Counted from the stretch's first letter, positions 1 through 9,218 are shown. The stretch: 64,000 nucleotides of DNA from Rhizobium sp. 2MFCol3.1 (GCF_000377565.1 NZ_KB898368.1:87402-151401); one strand, 5' to 3'. The notes: a model not told the origin generated them from the sequence alone. Translations and numbers: made by a program.

Positions 1-172
1 CGGATACGACCTCGTTGCGGCCTTCCATCGCGCCGGGCGCAGCATCGACGCCTACACGATCAATTCGGCAATTCCGGCCGCATTGCCTGTCGTGCGCCGC
101 CTTCTGGCGCTGAAGGTCGACCAGATCACCACCGATGACCCGGTCGGCCTGGAAGCATTGCTTCTCGGCTAG
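1..172 (+). CDS. glycerophosphodiester phosphodiesterase family protein, C-terminal end only
   Basis: This is the last 56 codons of a gene entering from the left edge, in frame from base 2 to the TAG at 170-172. The visible part contains AYTINS followed by a LKVDQITTDDPVGL segment. That matches the final strands of the GDPD TIM barrel, where a V.AWTVN motif is followed by G.D.I.TD.P. The family hydrolyses glycerophosphodiesters to glycerol 3-phosphate and an alcohol. The catalytic N-terminal half lies outside the window, so activity cannot be judged. It converges on the phosphatase-like gene, with only five bases between the two stop codons. Confidence 0.7.
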   Translation, partial: GYDLVAAFHRAGRSIDAYTINSAIPAALPVVRRLLALKVDQITTDDPVGLEALLLG

Positions 173-177
173 GGCTG

Positions 178-1005
178 TTAGCCTTCGAAGCCTTCTACGA
201 GCCAGGGGTGCAGGGCGGTGTTGGCGGCGAGAATATCGCCATTTGCCGTCACGGGGCCTCCCTTGAAGGCGGAAACCGTGCCACCGGCTTCTGTCACCAA
301 GAGTGCCGCCGCGCCATAATCATGCTTCGATAAGCCATCCTCAAAGAAACCGTCCAGACGGCCGCTTGCAACATAGGCGATTGACAGCGCCGCCGAGCCC
401 AGCCGCCTCACGCCGGCGGTATTGCCCATCAATCTCTTCAAGGCCTCGAAATAGACGTCCGTTGCAACGGCCTTGACCTGACCGGGAACGGGCAGTCCGG
501 CGCCGACCACGACGTTTTCGATATCGGCGTTATCAACGCAGGAAATGCGCTCGCCGTTGAGATAGGCGCCGCCGCCGAGTTCGGCGCTGAACAGTTCGTC
601 GAGCATCGGGTCGTAGACCACGCCGGCAACGATCCGTCCGCCTTCGGCGATCGCGATGGTCATGCCGAAATGCGGAATGCCCCAGGCGAAATTGGTCGTT
701 CCGTCGATCGGATCGATGTAGATGATCGGCGCATCCGCGCCCACCACCCGATTGCCGACATCTTCCTCGCCCTTGATGGAGTAGGAGGGGAAGGCCGCGA
801 TCATATCGGTCACGATGATCCGCTCGACAGCAACGTCGATCTCTGTCTGGTAATCGCGCGGCCCCTTCGACACTACATCGCTGATGCGCCGGCGCTGCAA
901 CGACCGACGGGCCGTTTCGCCGGCTTTCACGACCGTCGAGGCGAGAGTGATCAGGCGCGGGGAGGCGGTCGGAGAAAGACGCGAGGAGATGAGGGAGGAT
1001 GTCAT
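178..1005 (-). CDS. inositol monophosphatase family protein
   Basis: 275 aa. It belongs to the Mg-dependent, lithium-sensitive sugar phosphatase fold (IMPase, CysQ, FBPase-like), which dephosphorylates inositol phosphates or related substrates in the cytoplasm. Visible motifs are GEED at about residues 89-92, DPIDGTTNF (metal site) at about 98-106, and a C-terminal HDYGAAALLVTEAGG, where the usual WD is HD. The metal-binding Asp is therefore kept and the preceding Trp is replaced. An in-frame ATG at 1047 would add 14 residues. The start at 1005 gives the normal family length, but neither has a good ribosome site. The exact substrate cannot be assigned from sequence. Confidence 0.85.
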   Translation of the reverse strand: MTSSLISSRLSPTASPRLITLASTVVKAGETARRSLQRRRISDVVSKGPRDYQTEIDVAVERIIVTDMIAAFPSYSIKGEEDVGNRVVGADAPIIYIDPIDGTTNFAWGIPHFGMTIAIAEGGRIVAGVVYDPMLDELFSAELGGGAYLNGERISCVDNADIENVVVGAGLPVPGQVKAVATDVYFEALKRLMGNTAGVRRLGSAALSIAYVASGRLDGFFEDGLSKHDYGAAALLVTEAGGTVSAFKGGPVTANGDILAANTALHPWLVEGFEG

Positions 1006-1227
1006 TGGGAACCCGGGTAATGAAACTGCAATACGGCCAGCACGCATGGCAGAGCCGCGTGACGATTTCGTGACGCACGCGGCGCTTTCCAGGCATGATG
1101 TTCAGGCCAGCCTTGGCCACGCCTCAAATCGGCTTGCGTCCGGATAGCTCGCGAAACGACGGTCGTTCGCTTTGCCCGCGCCGAAGCTTTCCACCGCCCG
1201 CGCCCGTCGACTCAGCTCTGGCGGGAG

Positions 1228-1557
1228 CTACCCGATCGCTCGTTCCGCCTCGCCATCGCGGGAGCCAACCAGCAGATCCCTAACATTTGCCAGCGTCGCT
1301 GCGATCGAGCGCGGCTGTAGCGAGTAGAACACGGATTGCGAGGCGCGCCGCGTCGAGACGAATTCGCAGGCCCGCAGGATGGCAAGGTGCTGCGAGAGCG
1401 CCGATTGGCCGAGGCCGAGTTTCTTGGCAAGCACGTTGACCTGGATCTCGCCCTCGGCGAGGTTGGTCAGGATCGCGAGGCGGTTGGCGTTTCCGAGAAC
1501 CGCAAGCTGCTCCGCCAGAGCAGCAATGCTCTGCGGGTTCTGATTGTCTTCCTGCAT
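1228..1557 (-). CDS. ArsR-family winged-helix transcriptional regulator (NolR-like)
   Basis: 109 aa. It is a small DNA-binding dimer of the ArsR/SmtB family. The N-terminal part has LGNANRLAILTNLAEGE (helices 1-2), then the recognition helix region GLGQSALSQHLAILRACEFVSTRR and a beta-wing ending VFYSL. The cysteine metal-sensing motif ELCVCDL is absent, so it is unlikely to be a metal sensor. The recognition segment resembles rhizobial NolR (SQSALSQHL.KLR...VSTRR). The start at 1557 has GGGAA about 8 bases upstream, and longer in-frame extensions look non-coding. It is divergent from acnB with a long spacer; control of acnB by this protein is only a possibility. Confidence 0.8.
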   Translation of the reverse strand: MQEDNQNPQSIAALAEQLAVLGNANRLAILTNLAEGEIQVNVLAKKLGLGQSALSQHLAILRACEFVSTRRASQSVFYSLQPRSIAATLANVRDLLVGSRDGEAERAIG

Positions 1558-2137
1558 ATGATTTTCCCAATAAAATAGGCGGGAAGCGTCGTCCACGATA
1601 TCGCGCGGTCCGCCGTCCCCGGAGTTTAAGCACGAAATTGAACGACTAGCCCGATACGGCGGGCAGTCGCGCGCGGGGCGACGGATGAATGGATTGGAAG
1701 CCAATGTGGAAGCCGGCGGAACGAAGCCGTGGCGGCAACAGCGCATTTTCCGCCATAAGGGGCGGCTGGCCATGCTGTGATGGAATAGTGGACATCATGT
1801 TCACCCGGTTGAAGTTACCCTGCCACAATCGTTCACAGTGTTGAAAAGATGGTTAACGACTGGGCTCCAACCCTATGAAAAGTTATAGTTCTTGATGTTG
1901 GTCAAACGCGTATTGGCTTGCGATGCGGTGACGGAACACAGCCTGGAACGCGAGCGCGTCTGTCGCCGAAAATCGGTGTTGGCCCATCTAAAGTAATATT
2001 TTTTTTGCTGAATTGCGGTATCTGCACGGATGGCCTTGGTTGACGCGCATGAAAGCTGTAAAGACCTCGGTTGATGAACACTGCCGTTCGGTGGCGCTGC
2101 GCGTCAGCGCCCCACACACCATGACGTTGGGATTGCG
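1558..2137. other. intergenic region between arsR-type gene and acnB
   Basis: A 580-base spacer between two divergent genes, AT-richer than its surroundings from about 1800 to 2020. It should hold the promoters of both genes. I saw no convincing sigma70 -35/-10 pair, no Irr-type box and no TGA-N9-TCA RirA box. Short reading frames here (for example 1646-1828 minus) have no recognisable product and are not called. Confidence 0.5.
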
Positions 2138-4927
2138 ATGAACCTGTACTTGGAATACCTGGCCGAAATCAAAAGCAGAGAAACTCAAGGGCTCGCCCCC
2201 AAGCCGATCGATGACGGCGCGCTGACCGGCGAAATCATTGCCCTCATCGAGGATGCCGGCAGCGAATACCGCGCCGATGCTTTGAAATTCTTCATCTACA
2301 ACACGCTGCCGGGCACGACGAGTGCCGCCGGCGTCAAGGCCGCCTTCCTCAAGAAGATCATCCTCGGCGAGACCATCGTCCCCGAGATCACTCCGAAATT
2401 CGCCCTTGAGCTGCTGTCGCACATGAAGGGTGGCCCGTCGGTGGAAGTGCTGCTCGACGTAGCACTCGGCAATGATGCCGAAATTGCCTGTCAGGCCGGC
2501 GACGTGCTGAAGACCCAGGTTTTCCTCTACGACGCCGACATGTTCCGCCTGCGCGATGCCTACAAGGCCGGCAATGCCGTCGCCAAGGACGTTCTCGAGA
2601 GCTACGCCAAGGCTGAGTTCTTCACCAAGCTTCCCGATGTCGAGGACGAGATCAAGGTTGTGACCTTCATCGCCGCGGAAGGCGACATCTCGACCGACCT
2701 TCTGTCGCCCGGCAACCAGGCGCACTCGCGCTCCGACCGCCAGCTGCACGGCCAGTGCATGATCACGCCTGAGGCACAGGCCGAGATCATCGCCCTGCAG
2801 CAGCAGCACCCTGACAAGCGCGTCATGATGATCGCCGAAAAGGGCACGATGGGCGTCGGCTCCTCGCGCATGTCCGGCGTCAACAACGTGGCGCTCTGGA
2901 CCGGCAAGCAGGCCAGCCCCTACGTTCCCTTCGTCAACTTCGCCCCCGTCGTTGCCGGCACCAACGGCATCTCGCCGATCTTCGCGACGACGGTCGACGT
3001 CACCGGCGGCATCGGTCTCAACCTGAAGAACTGGGTCAAGAAGCTCGACGACAGCGGCAAGCCGATCCTCAACAACGACGGCAACCCGATCCTGGAGCAG
3101 AAGTTCTCGGTCGAAACCGGCACCGTGTTGAAGATCGACGCGAAGAACAAGAAGCTGCGCGACGAGGCCGGCAACGAGTTGGTCGATGTCGCGTCTTCCT
3201 TCACGCCGCAGAAGATGGAGTTCATGAAGGCCGGCTCGTCCTACGCCATCGTCTTCGGCAAGAAGCTCCAGACTTTCGCCGCCCAGACACTCGGCGTCGA
3301 AGCGACCCCGGTCTTCGCACCGAACAAGGAAATCGCGATTGACGGCCAGGGCCTGACCGCGGTCGAAAAAATCTTCAACCGCAATGCTGTTGGCGTGACG
3401 CCGGGCAAGGTGCTGCATGCTGGCTCGGACGTTCGCGTCAAGGTCAACATCGTCGGCTCGCAGGACACCACCGGTCTGATGACCGCGCAGGAACTTGAAG
3501 CGATGGCGGCCACCGTCATTTCGCCGTTGGTCGACGGCGCCTACCAGTCCGGTTGCCACACGGCATCCGTCTGGGACAAAAAGGCCCAGGCCAACATTCC
3601 GAAGCTCATGTCCTTCATGAACAACTTCGGCGTCATCACCGCCCGCGATCCGAAGGGCAGCTACCATGCGATGACCGACGTCATCCACAAGGTGCTGAAC
3701 GACATCACCGTCGACGACTGGGACATCATCATCGGCGGCGACAGCCACACCCGCATGTCGAAGGGCGTCGCCTTCGGCGCCGACTCGGGCACCGTGGCGC
3801 TGGCGCTTGCCACCGGCGAAGCCACCATGCCGATCCCGCAGTCGGTCAAGGTCACCTTCAAGGGCACGATGCAGCCCTACATGGACTTCCGCGACGTCGT
3901 CCACGCCACCCAGGCGCAGATGCTCAAGCAGCATGGCGACAACGTCTTCCAGGGCCGCATCATCGAAGTCCATATCGGCACGCTGCTCGCCGACCAGGCC
4001 TTCACCTTCACCGACTGGACGGCCGAGATGAAGGCCAAGGCCTCCATCTGCATCTCCGAAGACGAGACGCTGATCGAGAGCTTGGAAATCGCCAAGTCAC
4101 GCATGCAGATCATGATCGACAAGGGCATGGACAACGAAGCGCAGACCCTGAAGGGCCTGATCGCCAAGGCCGATCGCCGCATCGCAGAAATCCGCTCGGG
4201 CGAGAAGCCGGCGCTGACGCCTGACGCTAACGCGAAGTATTTCGCCGAAGTCGTCGTCGATCTCGACCTGATCGACGAGCCGATGATCGCCGACCCCGAC
4301 GTCAACAATGCCGACGTCTCGCGCCGCTACACCCACGACACGATCCGCCCGGTCTCCTACTATGGCGGCACCAAGAAGGTGGACCTCGGCTTCGTCGGCT
4401 CCTGCATGGTGCACAAGGGTGACATGAAGATCGTCGCTCAGATGCTGAAGAACATCGAGAAGAACGAAGGCAAGGTCGAGTTCAAGGCGCCGCTCGTCGT
4501 CGCCGCACCGACCTACAACATCATCGACGAGCTGAAGGCCGAAGGCGACTGGGAAATCCTCCAGAAGTATTCGGGCTTCGAATTCGACGACGTGAAGCCG
4601 AAGACCTCCAACCGCACCGAGTACGAGAACATCCTCTATCTCGAGCGCCCGGGCTGCAACCTGTGCATGGGCAACCAGGAGAAGGCCGAGAAGGGCGACA
4701 CCGTCCTCGCCACCTCGACCCGCCTGTTCCAGGGCCGCGTCGTTGAAGACACGGCGGAAAAGAAGGGTGAGTCGCTGCTCGCTTCGACTCCGCTGGTCGT
4801 CCTCTCTGCGATCCTCGGCCGTACGCCGAGTATCGAGGAATATCGCGTCGCCGTCGAAGGTATCAACCTGACGAAGTTCGCACCGCCGAAGACGACGCCG
4901 ATCGATAGCCGGTCCGTCCACTACTAA
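2138..4927 (+). CDS. acnB: bifunctional aconitate hydratase 2 / 2-methylisocitrate dehydratase (AcnB)
   Basis: 929 aa, somewhat longer than E. coli AcnB (865 aa). It catalyses citrate to isocitrate isomerisation in the TCA cycle and can act on 2-methyl-cis-aconitate in propionate metabolism. The AcnB order is visible: N-terminal helical HEAT-like domain (residues 1-160), swivel domain (160-370), then the catalytic Fe-S domains. The three cluster cysteines are in GSCM (about C756) and PGCNLCMGN (about C840 and C843). GGDSHTRMSKGVAFGADSG is the conserved substrate-loop region. The start has GGGA 7 bases upstream. It is a single-gene transcript ended by a strong terminator. AcnB is less common than AcnA in rhizobia. 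Confidence 0.97.
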   Translation: MNLYLEYLAEIKSRETQGLAPKPIDDGALTGEIIALIEDAGSEYRADALKFFIYNTLPGTTSAAGVKAAFLKKIILGETIVPEITPKFALELLSHMKGGPSVEVLLDVALGNDAEIACQAGDVLKTQVFLYDADMFRLRDAYKAGNAVAKDVLESYAKAEFFTKLPDVEDEIKVVTFIAAEGDISTDLLSPGNQAHSRSDRQLHGQCMITPEAQAEIIALQQQHPDKRVMMIAEKGTMGVGSSRMSGVNNVALWTGKQASPYVPFVNFAPVVAGTNGISPIFATTVDVTGGIGLNLKNWVKKLDDSGKPILNNDGNPILEQKFSVETGTVLKIDAKNKKLRDEAGNELVDVASSFTPQKMEFMKAGSSYAIVFGKKLQTFAAQTLGVEATPVFAPNKEIAIDGQGLTAVEKIFNRNAVGVTPGKVLHAGSDVRVKVNIVGSQDTTGLMTAQELEAMAATVISPLVDGAYQSGCHTASVWDKKAQANIPKLMSFMNNFGVITARDPKGSYHAMTDVIHKVLNDITVDDWDIIIGGDSHTRMSKGVAFGADSGTVALALATGEATMPIPQSVKVTFKGTMQPYMDFRDVVHATQAQMLKQHGDNVFQGRIIEVHIGTLLADQAFTFTDWTAEMKAKASICISEDETLIESLEIAKSRMQIMIDKGMDNEAQTLKGLIAKADRRIAEIRSGEKPALTPDANAKYFAEVVVDLDLIDEPMIADPDVNNADVSRRYTHDTIRPVSYYGGTKKVDLGFVGSCMVHKGDMKIVAQMLKNIEKNEGKVEFKAPLVVAAPTYNIIDELKAEGDWEILQKYSGFEFDDVKPKTSNRTEYENILYLERPGCNLCMGNQEKAEKGDTVLATSTRLFQGRVVEDTAEKKGESLLASTPLVVLSAILGRTPSIEEYRVAVEGINLTKFAPPKTTPIDSRSVHY

Positions 4928-4942
4928 GGTTTAGACCTGACA

Positions 4943-4979
4943 AAAACGCCCCTCAATGCAGATCATTGAGGGGCGTTTT
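4943..4979 (+). terminator. rho-independent-type terminator after acnB
   Basis: A perfect 16-bp stem (4943-4958 with 4964-4979) closes a five-base loop, 15 bases after the acnB stop codon. The right arm ends in TTTT and the left arm begins with AAAA, so the hairpin could work on either strand. Confidence 0.9.
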
Positions 4980-5098
4980 GCGTTATAGAGGCAAATGACA
5001 CGACCTGCCGACAGGTCAACCAAACGCTGAATGTGCCGATGGCCGCACTGGTTGGCTAACCGCCGGGCAGCGTCTCGCCCGATATTCGATATGCTGAG

Positions 5099-5353
5099 TT
5101 AGGCGGCGACGGACGGAAACAGTGCGGTCGCGGTTATTCCGAGCGCCTTGGCGATGCGCGTCACAAGCCGCCGATCTCCTTCATGCCCGGCTTCGACCTT
5201 GGCGATTTCCATCTCGGTCAGCCCGCAGGTCAAGGCCACTTGTTCGATGCTGTAGCCAGCCACTGTCCGTGCTGAGCGCACGGCTTCGCCAAGGTCGATG
5301 GTCAATGGTGTGGGAACGTTTGAATCCTCGATATTGCCGTAGGATCGTGACAT
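5099..5353 (-). CDS. small XRE-family helix-turn-helix regulator
   Basis: 84 aa. The Cro/C1-type HTH spans about residues 20-75: LGEAVRSARTVAGYSIEQVALTCGLTEMEIAKVEAGHEGD followed by RLVTRIAKALGI. It is a putative cytoplasmic DNA-binding protein of unknown target. The start at 5353 is preferred over the upstream ATG at 5389 because GGAGAAG lies 4-6 bases upstream of it. There is no additional sensor domain. It lies between acnB (convergent) and a small membrane protein gene on the same strand, 117 bases away. Confidence 0.8.
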   Translation of the reverse strand: MSRSYGNIEDSNVPTPLTIDLGEAVRSARTVAGYSIEQVALTCGLTEMEIAKVEAGHEGDRRLVTRIAKALGITATALFPSVAA

Positions 5354-5470
5354 GTGCGCTTCTCCAAATGTGTCCACTTTCCGACACAATTTAGGTGGTG
5401 CGCTAACAATTGCAATCCCACCGAATTCACTATTCGTTGTACGGAATGGATCAGTCGGCGGCCAAGTCGC

Positions 5471-5836
5471 TCAGCCTACTGTTTTCTGAGAATTTCCAGC
5501 GCGAGCACCTTCGGTGCGCTGAAGAACGAAGACCGCCTCGCCGAAAATCTCACGCCGTCTTTGATGGCGAAGCTTGTAGGCGCGTTCCTGATCAGCTGTT
5601 TGGATATCGGTCGGCGCGGCGGATGCTTCGTTCTCCACCATATCGATCAGCAGATTGCGCATGACGGCGTTTGTTTCCCGGATTTGCTGCATCTCGGCCA
5701 AGACGGGAGAGGCGCGCAGCTTGCGGGCAATGGCCTCATCGATCTTCTTCTCAACGAGGCGCGTTCTCGCTGCGAAATATCGCGCGGCCGAAAACGCGCA
5801 CAAGGCGGCGCAGAGCACGATGATGATTGACGTCAT
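5471..5836 (-). CDS. small membrane-anchored hypothetical protein
   Basis: 121 aa, family not recognised. Residues 1-22 form one hydrophobic segment (TSIIIVLCAALCAFSAARYF), probably an N-terminal membrane anchor. A charged region rich in Arg, Glu and Ala follows (RLVEKKIDEAIARKLRA, then QRRREIFGEAVF), likely helical. The ribosome site AGGAGG sits 6 bases before the ATG, which strongly supports translation. It has its own spacer on both sides, so it may be monocistronic. Confidence 0.65.
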   Translation of the reverse strand: MTSIIIVLCAALCAFSAARYFAARTRLVEKKIDEAIARKLRASPVLAEMQQIRETNAVMRNLLIDMVENEASAAPTDIQTADQERAYKLRHQRRREIFGEAVFVLQRTEGARAGNSQKTVG

Positions 5837-5978
5837 TGGAAGCCTCCTGATGCCATGTAGATCGTGGTTCGCGCAGCCAATTTCAATGTCCGGCCGGGCG
5901 TCGGTCGGCTCGATATCAGAACATTTGCGCTTCGCCGATTACGGCATCTTGACGAGTCACTAATCTATGTGAAATGCT

Positions 5979-5995
5979 AAGATGTCAGACCAATT
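5979..5995 (+). promoter_or_regulatory. candidate FadR/PdhR-type operator
   Basis: AAGATGTCAGACCAATT lies 36 bases before the FadR-type regulator gene. It matches the PdhR/LldR-type consensus AATTGGTNNNACCAATT at 11 of 14 fixed positions; the right half-site (ACCAATT) is perfect and the left one is degenerate. Inference: autoregulation of the operon by its first gene product. Confidence 0.4.
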
Positions 5996-6030
5996 TAAAG
6001 GTCGGCTGCCTATAAAAATATTGGGGAACC

Positions 6031-6753
6031 ATGAGGGCACCAATCAGCGATAGGCCGGTCATCCGGCCGCTTCCGGCGATGGATCGCGCGCGTCAGGTAA
6101 CGGATGCGCTTGCGGACTATGTGGAAGATGCGCGCCTGCAGGCCGGCGACCGGCTGCCCGCCGAGCGCGAGCTGATGGCGGACCTCAGGGTCGGGCGCTC
6201 GACCATTCGCGAGGCGATCCGGCATTTCCAGGCGCTCGGCGTGATCGAGACGCGCAAGGGCAGCGGGACCTATCTGCTGAAGCCGATTACCAAGGCGACC
6301 ATTCATATGCCGCTGTCGCTGCATGCGACGGACCTGCGCAACGCATTGCTGCAAACGCTGGAAGTGCGCCGTGGCATCGAGTGCGAGGCAGGCATGGTGG
6401 CCGCGAAGAAGCGCACCGCTCAGGATCTTGTCGTCATTGAAGAGAAGCTCAACGAGATGGAGCGCGTCCATCTGGAAAAGGGCACCTCGGGTCCGGAAGA
6501 TCTGGCCTTCCACCTCGCCATCTACGATGCCAGCCACAATCCGCTGTTTCGCCAGCTTCTCGAGCAGATGCGCGAGACCTTCTGGCAGTTCTGGCAGCAC
6601 CCGTTCGAACGGCAGGATTTCGCCCGCCGTTCCTTTCCCTTTCACCGCACGCTCTTCAACGCGATCGCCGCGCGCGATCCCGAGGCGGCGCGCGAAGAGA
6701 CACTGAAAATCCTCGCGGTCGTCGAGGAAGACATCAAGGAAATGTCCCAATGA
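6031..6753 (+). CDS. FadR-subfamily GntR transcriptional regulator
   Basis: 240 aa. The winged-helix domain (about residues 14-85) contains AGDRLPAERELMADLRVGRSTIREAIRHFQALGVIETRKGSGTYL. A helical FCD effector domain follows (about 105-230), starting LLQTLEVRRGIECEAGMVAA. FCD domains usually bind a carboxylic acid or amino acid ligand, often with a metal. The start has GGGGA 5 bases upstream. Its stop overlaps the start of the PLP-enzyme gene (ATGA), so the regulator heads an operon with that enzyme and an ABC importer. It probably senses the imported substrate. Confidence 0.92.
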   Translation: MRAPISDRPVIRPLPAMDRARQVTDALADYVEDARLQAGDRLPAERELMADLRVGRSTIREAIRHFQALGVIETRKGSGTYLLKPITKATIHMPLSLHATDLRNALLQTLEVRRGIECEAGMVAAKKRTAQDLVVIEEKLNEMERVHLEKGTSGPEDLAFHLAIYDASHNPLFRQLLEQMRETFWQFWQHPFERQDFARRSFPFHRTLFNAIAARDPEAAREETLKILAVVEEDIKEMSQ

Positions 6754-7916
6754 GCAACGGTTCAGACCCGTTCGAATTCGCATCCCTCATCACCGCGCAC
6801 GACGAAGGAAACTTCGCCGAAGCCGTGGTGCCGCCGATCTTCCAGACGTCGTTGTTCACCTTCTCCGACTACGACGACATGATCGCCTCCTATCGCGGCG
6901 AAAAGGTGCGCCCGATCTACACCCGTGGCCTCAACCCCACGGTGCGGATGTTCGAGGAGATGCTGGCCAAGCTCGAAGGTGCGGAAGACGCGCTGGGGTT
7001 TGCCAGCGGCATGGCGGCGATCTCGTCGGCGGTGCTGGCCTTTGTTGAGCCGGGCGACCGCATCGTCGCCGTCAAGCATGTCTATCCCGATGCCTTCCGC
7101 CTGTTCGGCACGGTGCTGAAGCGCATGAAGGTCGAGGTGACCTATGTCGACGGTCGTGACGAGGAAGCCGTCGCCAAGGCGCTGCCCGGCGCCAAGCTGT
7201 TCTACATGGAAAGCCCGACGAGCTGGGTCATGGAAGCCCATGATGTCGGCGCTCTCGCCGCTCTGGCGAAGCAGCATGGTGTGATCTCGATGATCGACAA
7301 CAGCTGGGCGAGCCCGGTGTTCCAGCGGCCGATCACGCTCGGCGTCGATCTCGTCATCCACTCGGCTTCGAAATATCTCGGCGGCCACAGCGATGTGGTC
7401 GCCGGCGTCGTGGCTGGCTCAAAGGAAATGGTCGCCCGCGTCAAGGCGGAATCCTATCCCTATCTCGGCGGCAAGCTGTCGCCCTTCGATGCCTGGCTGT
7501 TGATCCGCGGCATGCGCACCTTGCCCATCCGCATGAAAGCGCACGAGGCCGCCGGCATGACGATCGCCAAGCGCCTGCAGGATCTCGATGTTGTCGAGAC
7601 GGTCTGCCATCCGGGCCTGGCCAACCGCCTGCCGGCAGGCCTCAACGGCACATCGGGGCTGTTCTCGTTCATATTCCGCAAAGGCGTCGATATCCGCGCC
7701 TTCGCCGATCATCTCAAGCTCTTCAAACTGGGAGTGAGCTGGGGTGGGCATGAAAGCCTGATCGTACCAGGCGAGGTCGTCCTTCAGCAGAAGGCACAGC
7801 CCAATTCCGCGCATACCTTCGGGATACATGCGCGGTCCGTACGCCTCCATGTCGGTCTCGAAGGAACCGAGGCGTTGTGGAGAGACATCGAGGAGGCGCT
7901 TTCCGTCGCTTCGTAA
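6750..7916 (+). CDS. Cys/Met metabolism PLP-dependent enzyme (cystathionine beta/gamma-lyase family)
   Basis: 388 aa, a fold-type I PLP enzyme of the trans-sulfuration family (cystathionine beta-lyase, methionine gamma-lyase, O-acetylhomoserine sulfhydrylase). The PLP lysine is K208 in SASKYLGGHSD. Other family motifs are YTRGLNPT (phosphate contacts from the neighbouring subunit), FASGMAAISSAV and MIDNSWASPVFQRP. The gene overlaps the regulator by four bases and precedes an ABC importer, so it most likely breaks down or transforms the imported compound. The class cleaves C-S or other C-beta/C-gamma bonds. The substrate and the exact reaction cannot be assigned from sequence. Confidence 0.88.
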   Translation: MSNGSDPFEFASLITAHDEGNFAEAVVPPIFQTSLFTFSDYDDMIASYRGEKVRPIYTRGLNPTVRMFEEMLAKLEGAEDALGFASGMAAISSAVLAFVEPGDRIVAVKHVYPDAFRLFGTVLKRMKVEVTYVDGRDEEAVAKALPGAKLFYMESPTSWVMEAHDVGALAALAKQHGVISMIDNSWASPVFQRPITLGVDLVIHSASKYLGGHSDVVAGVVAGSKEMVARVKAESYPYLGGKLSPFDAWLLIRGMRTLPIRMKAHEAAGMTIAKRLQDLDVVETVCHPGLANRLPAGLNGTSGLFSFIFRKGVDIRAFADHLKLFKLGVSWGGHESLIVPGEVVLQQKAQPNSAHTFGIHARSVRLHVGLEGTEALWRDIEEALSVAS

Positions 7917-7958
7917 AAGTCCAGAAACAGAGGAAAAACCTGGAAGGGGGAACTGAGC

Positions 7959-9218
7959 ATGAAAAGACTGATAACCGCAACGCTGCTGGCCACGATGATG
8001 GCGGGTACGGCGATGGCCGACACGACGCTGAAGCTCGTCGAGGTGATCACCAGCCCCGAGCGCACCGAAACCCTGAAATCGCTTGTCGGCAAATTCGAAG
8101 CCGCCAATCCCGGCACCAAGGTCGACATCATCTCGCTGCCCTGGAACGAAGCGTTCCAGAAGTTCGCGACGATGGTATCGGCGGGCGACACCCCTGACGT
8201 CATGGAAATGCCGGATACCTGGCTCTCGCTCTACGCCAATAACGGCATGCTGGAAAGCCTGGAGCCCTACCTCGAAAAGTGGGAATACACCAAGGGCCTG
8301 ACGCCGCGCGCGCTGGAACTCGGCCGCGACGTCAAGAACACCGCCTACATGCTACCGTACGGCTTCTACCTGCGCGCGCTCTTCTACAACAAGAACCTCT
8401 TCAAGGAAGCCGGCGTTTCCGAGCCGCCGAAGACAATGGACGAATTCGTCGCCGCCTCCGAAAAAGTCTCCAAGCTTCCCGGCAAGTCCGGCTACTGCCT
8501 GCGCGGCGGACCGGGCGGCCTGAACGGCTGGGTGATGTTCGGCGCGACGATGGCCGGCTCCAACAAGTTCTTCAACGACGACGGCACCTCGACCATGAAC
8601 AGCGAAGGCTGGACGAAGGGTCTCGAATGGGTCGTCGATCTCTACAAGAAGGGCCTGGCGCCGAAGGACAGCGTCAACTGGGGCTTCAACGAGACGGTCG
8701 CCGGCTTCTATTCCGGCACCTGCGCGATGCTCGACCAGGATCCGGATGCCCTGATCGCGGTTGCCCAGCGCATGAAGCCGGAAGACTTCGGCGTCACCAA
8801 GATGCCGGTCGGTCCGAGCGGCAAGGGCTTTACGACGATCGGCTTCGCCGGCTGGTCGATGTTCACCACCAGCCAGAACAAGGATCTGTCCTGGAAGCTG
8901 ATCGAAACGCTTGAATCGCCCGAAGGCAATATCGAGTGGAACAAGCGCACCGGCGCGCTGCCGGTTCACACCTCGGCCGAGAAGGACCCCTTCTACGCGA
9001 GCGAGCAGTTCAAGGGCTGGTTCGACGAGCTGGCCGACAAGAACATCGTCCCGACCGTGATGCCGACCTACCTCGAGGAATTCGCCTTCTTCAAGGATTC
9101 GCTCGCCATCAAGACGACGCAGCAGGCGCTTCTGGGCGATATCACGCCGAAGGAACTGGCTGACCAGTGGGCGGACTATCTGACCAAGGCTCAGCAGAAG
9201 TACCTCGCGAAGAAGTAA
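7959..9218 (+). CDS. ABC transporter extracellular solute-binding protein (CUT1 type)
   Basis: 419 aa periplasmic binding protein, SBP_bac_1 family. A Sec signal peptide is visible at residues 1-20, MKRLITATLLATMMAG with likely cleavage after TAMA. KLVGKFEAANPGTKVDIISLPW-like and GDTPDVMEMP segments are typical of sugar or glycerol-phosphate binding proteins. The ribosome site GGGGG lies before the ATG. It is separated from its permease genes by 200 bases that contain a palindromic repeat, a layout that often allows higher expression of the binding protein. Sugar-type importers normally carry carbohydrates, but the PLP enzyme in the same operon suggests an unusual substrate. Confidence 0.9.
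   Translation: MKRLITATLLATMMAGTAMADTTLKLVEVITSPERTETLKSLVGKFEAANPGTKVDIISLPWNEAFQKFATMVSAGDTPDVMEMPDTWLSLYANNGMLESLEPYLEKWEYTKGLTPRALELGRDVKNTAYMLPYGFYLRALFYNKNLFKEAGVSEPPKTMDEFVAASEKVSKLPGKSGYCLRGGPGGLNGWVMFGATMAGSNKFFNDDGTSTMNSEGWTKGLEWVVDLYKKGLAPKDSVNWGFNETVAGFYSGTCAMLDQDPDALIAVAQRMKPEDFGVTKMPVGPSGKGFTTIGFAGWSMFTTSQNKDLSWKLIETLESPEGNIEWNKRTGALPVHTSAEKDPFYASEQFKGWFDELADKNIVPTVMPTYLEEFAFFKDSLAIKTTQQALLGDITPKELADQWADYLTKAQQKYLAKK

Noticed and set aside
1646..1828. 60-codon frame between the ArsR-type gene and acnB
   Set aside because: No ribosome site, no family similarity, and it is in the expected promoter region.
1988..3973. A 661-codon open frame on the minus strand opposite acnB
   Set aside because: It mirrors the codon pattern of acnB, is rich in Asp/Arg/Val-type shadow composition and has no recognisable domain. 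GC-rich genes regularly leave such antisense frames.
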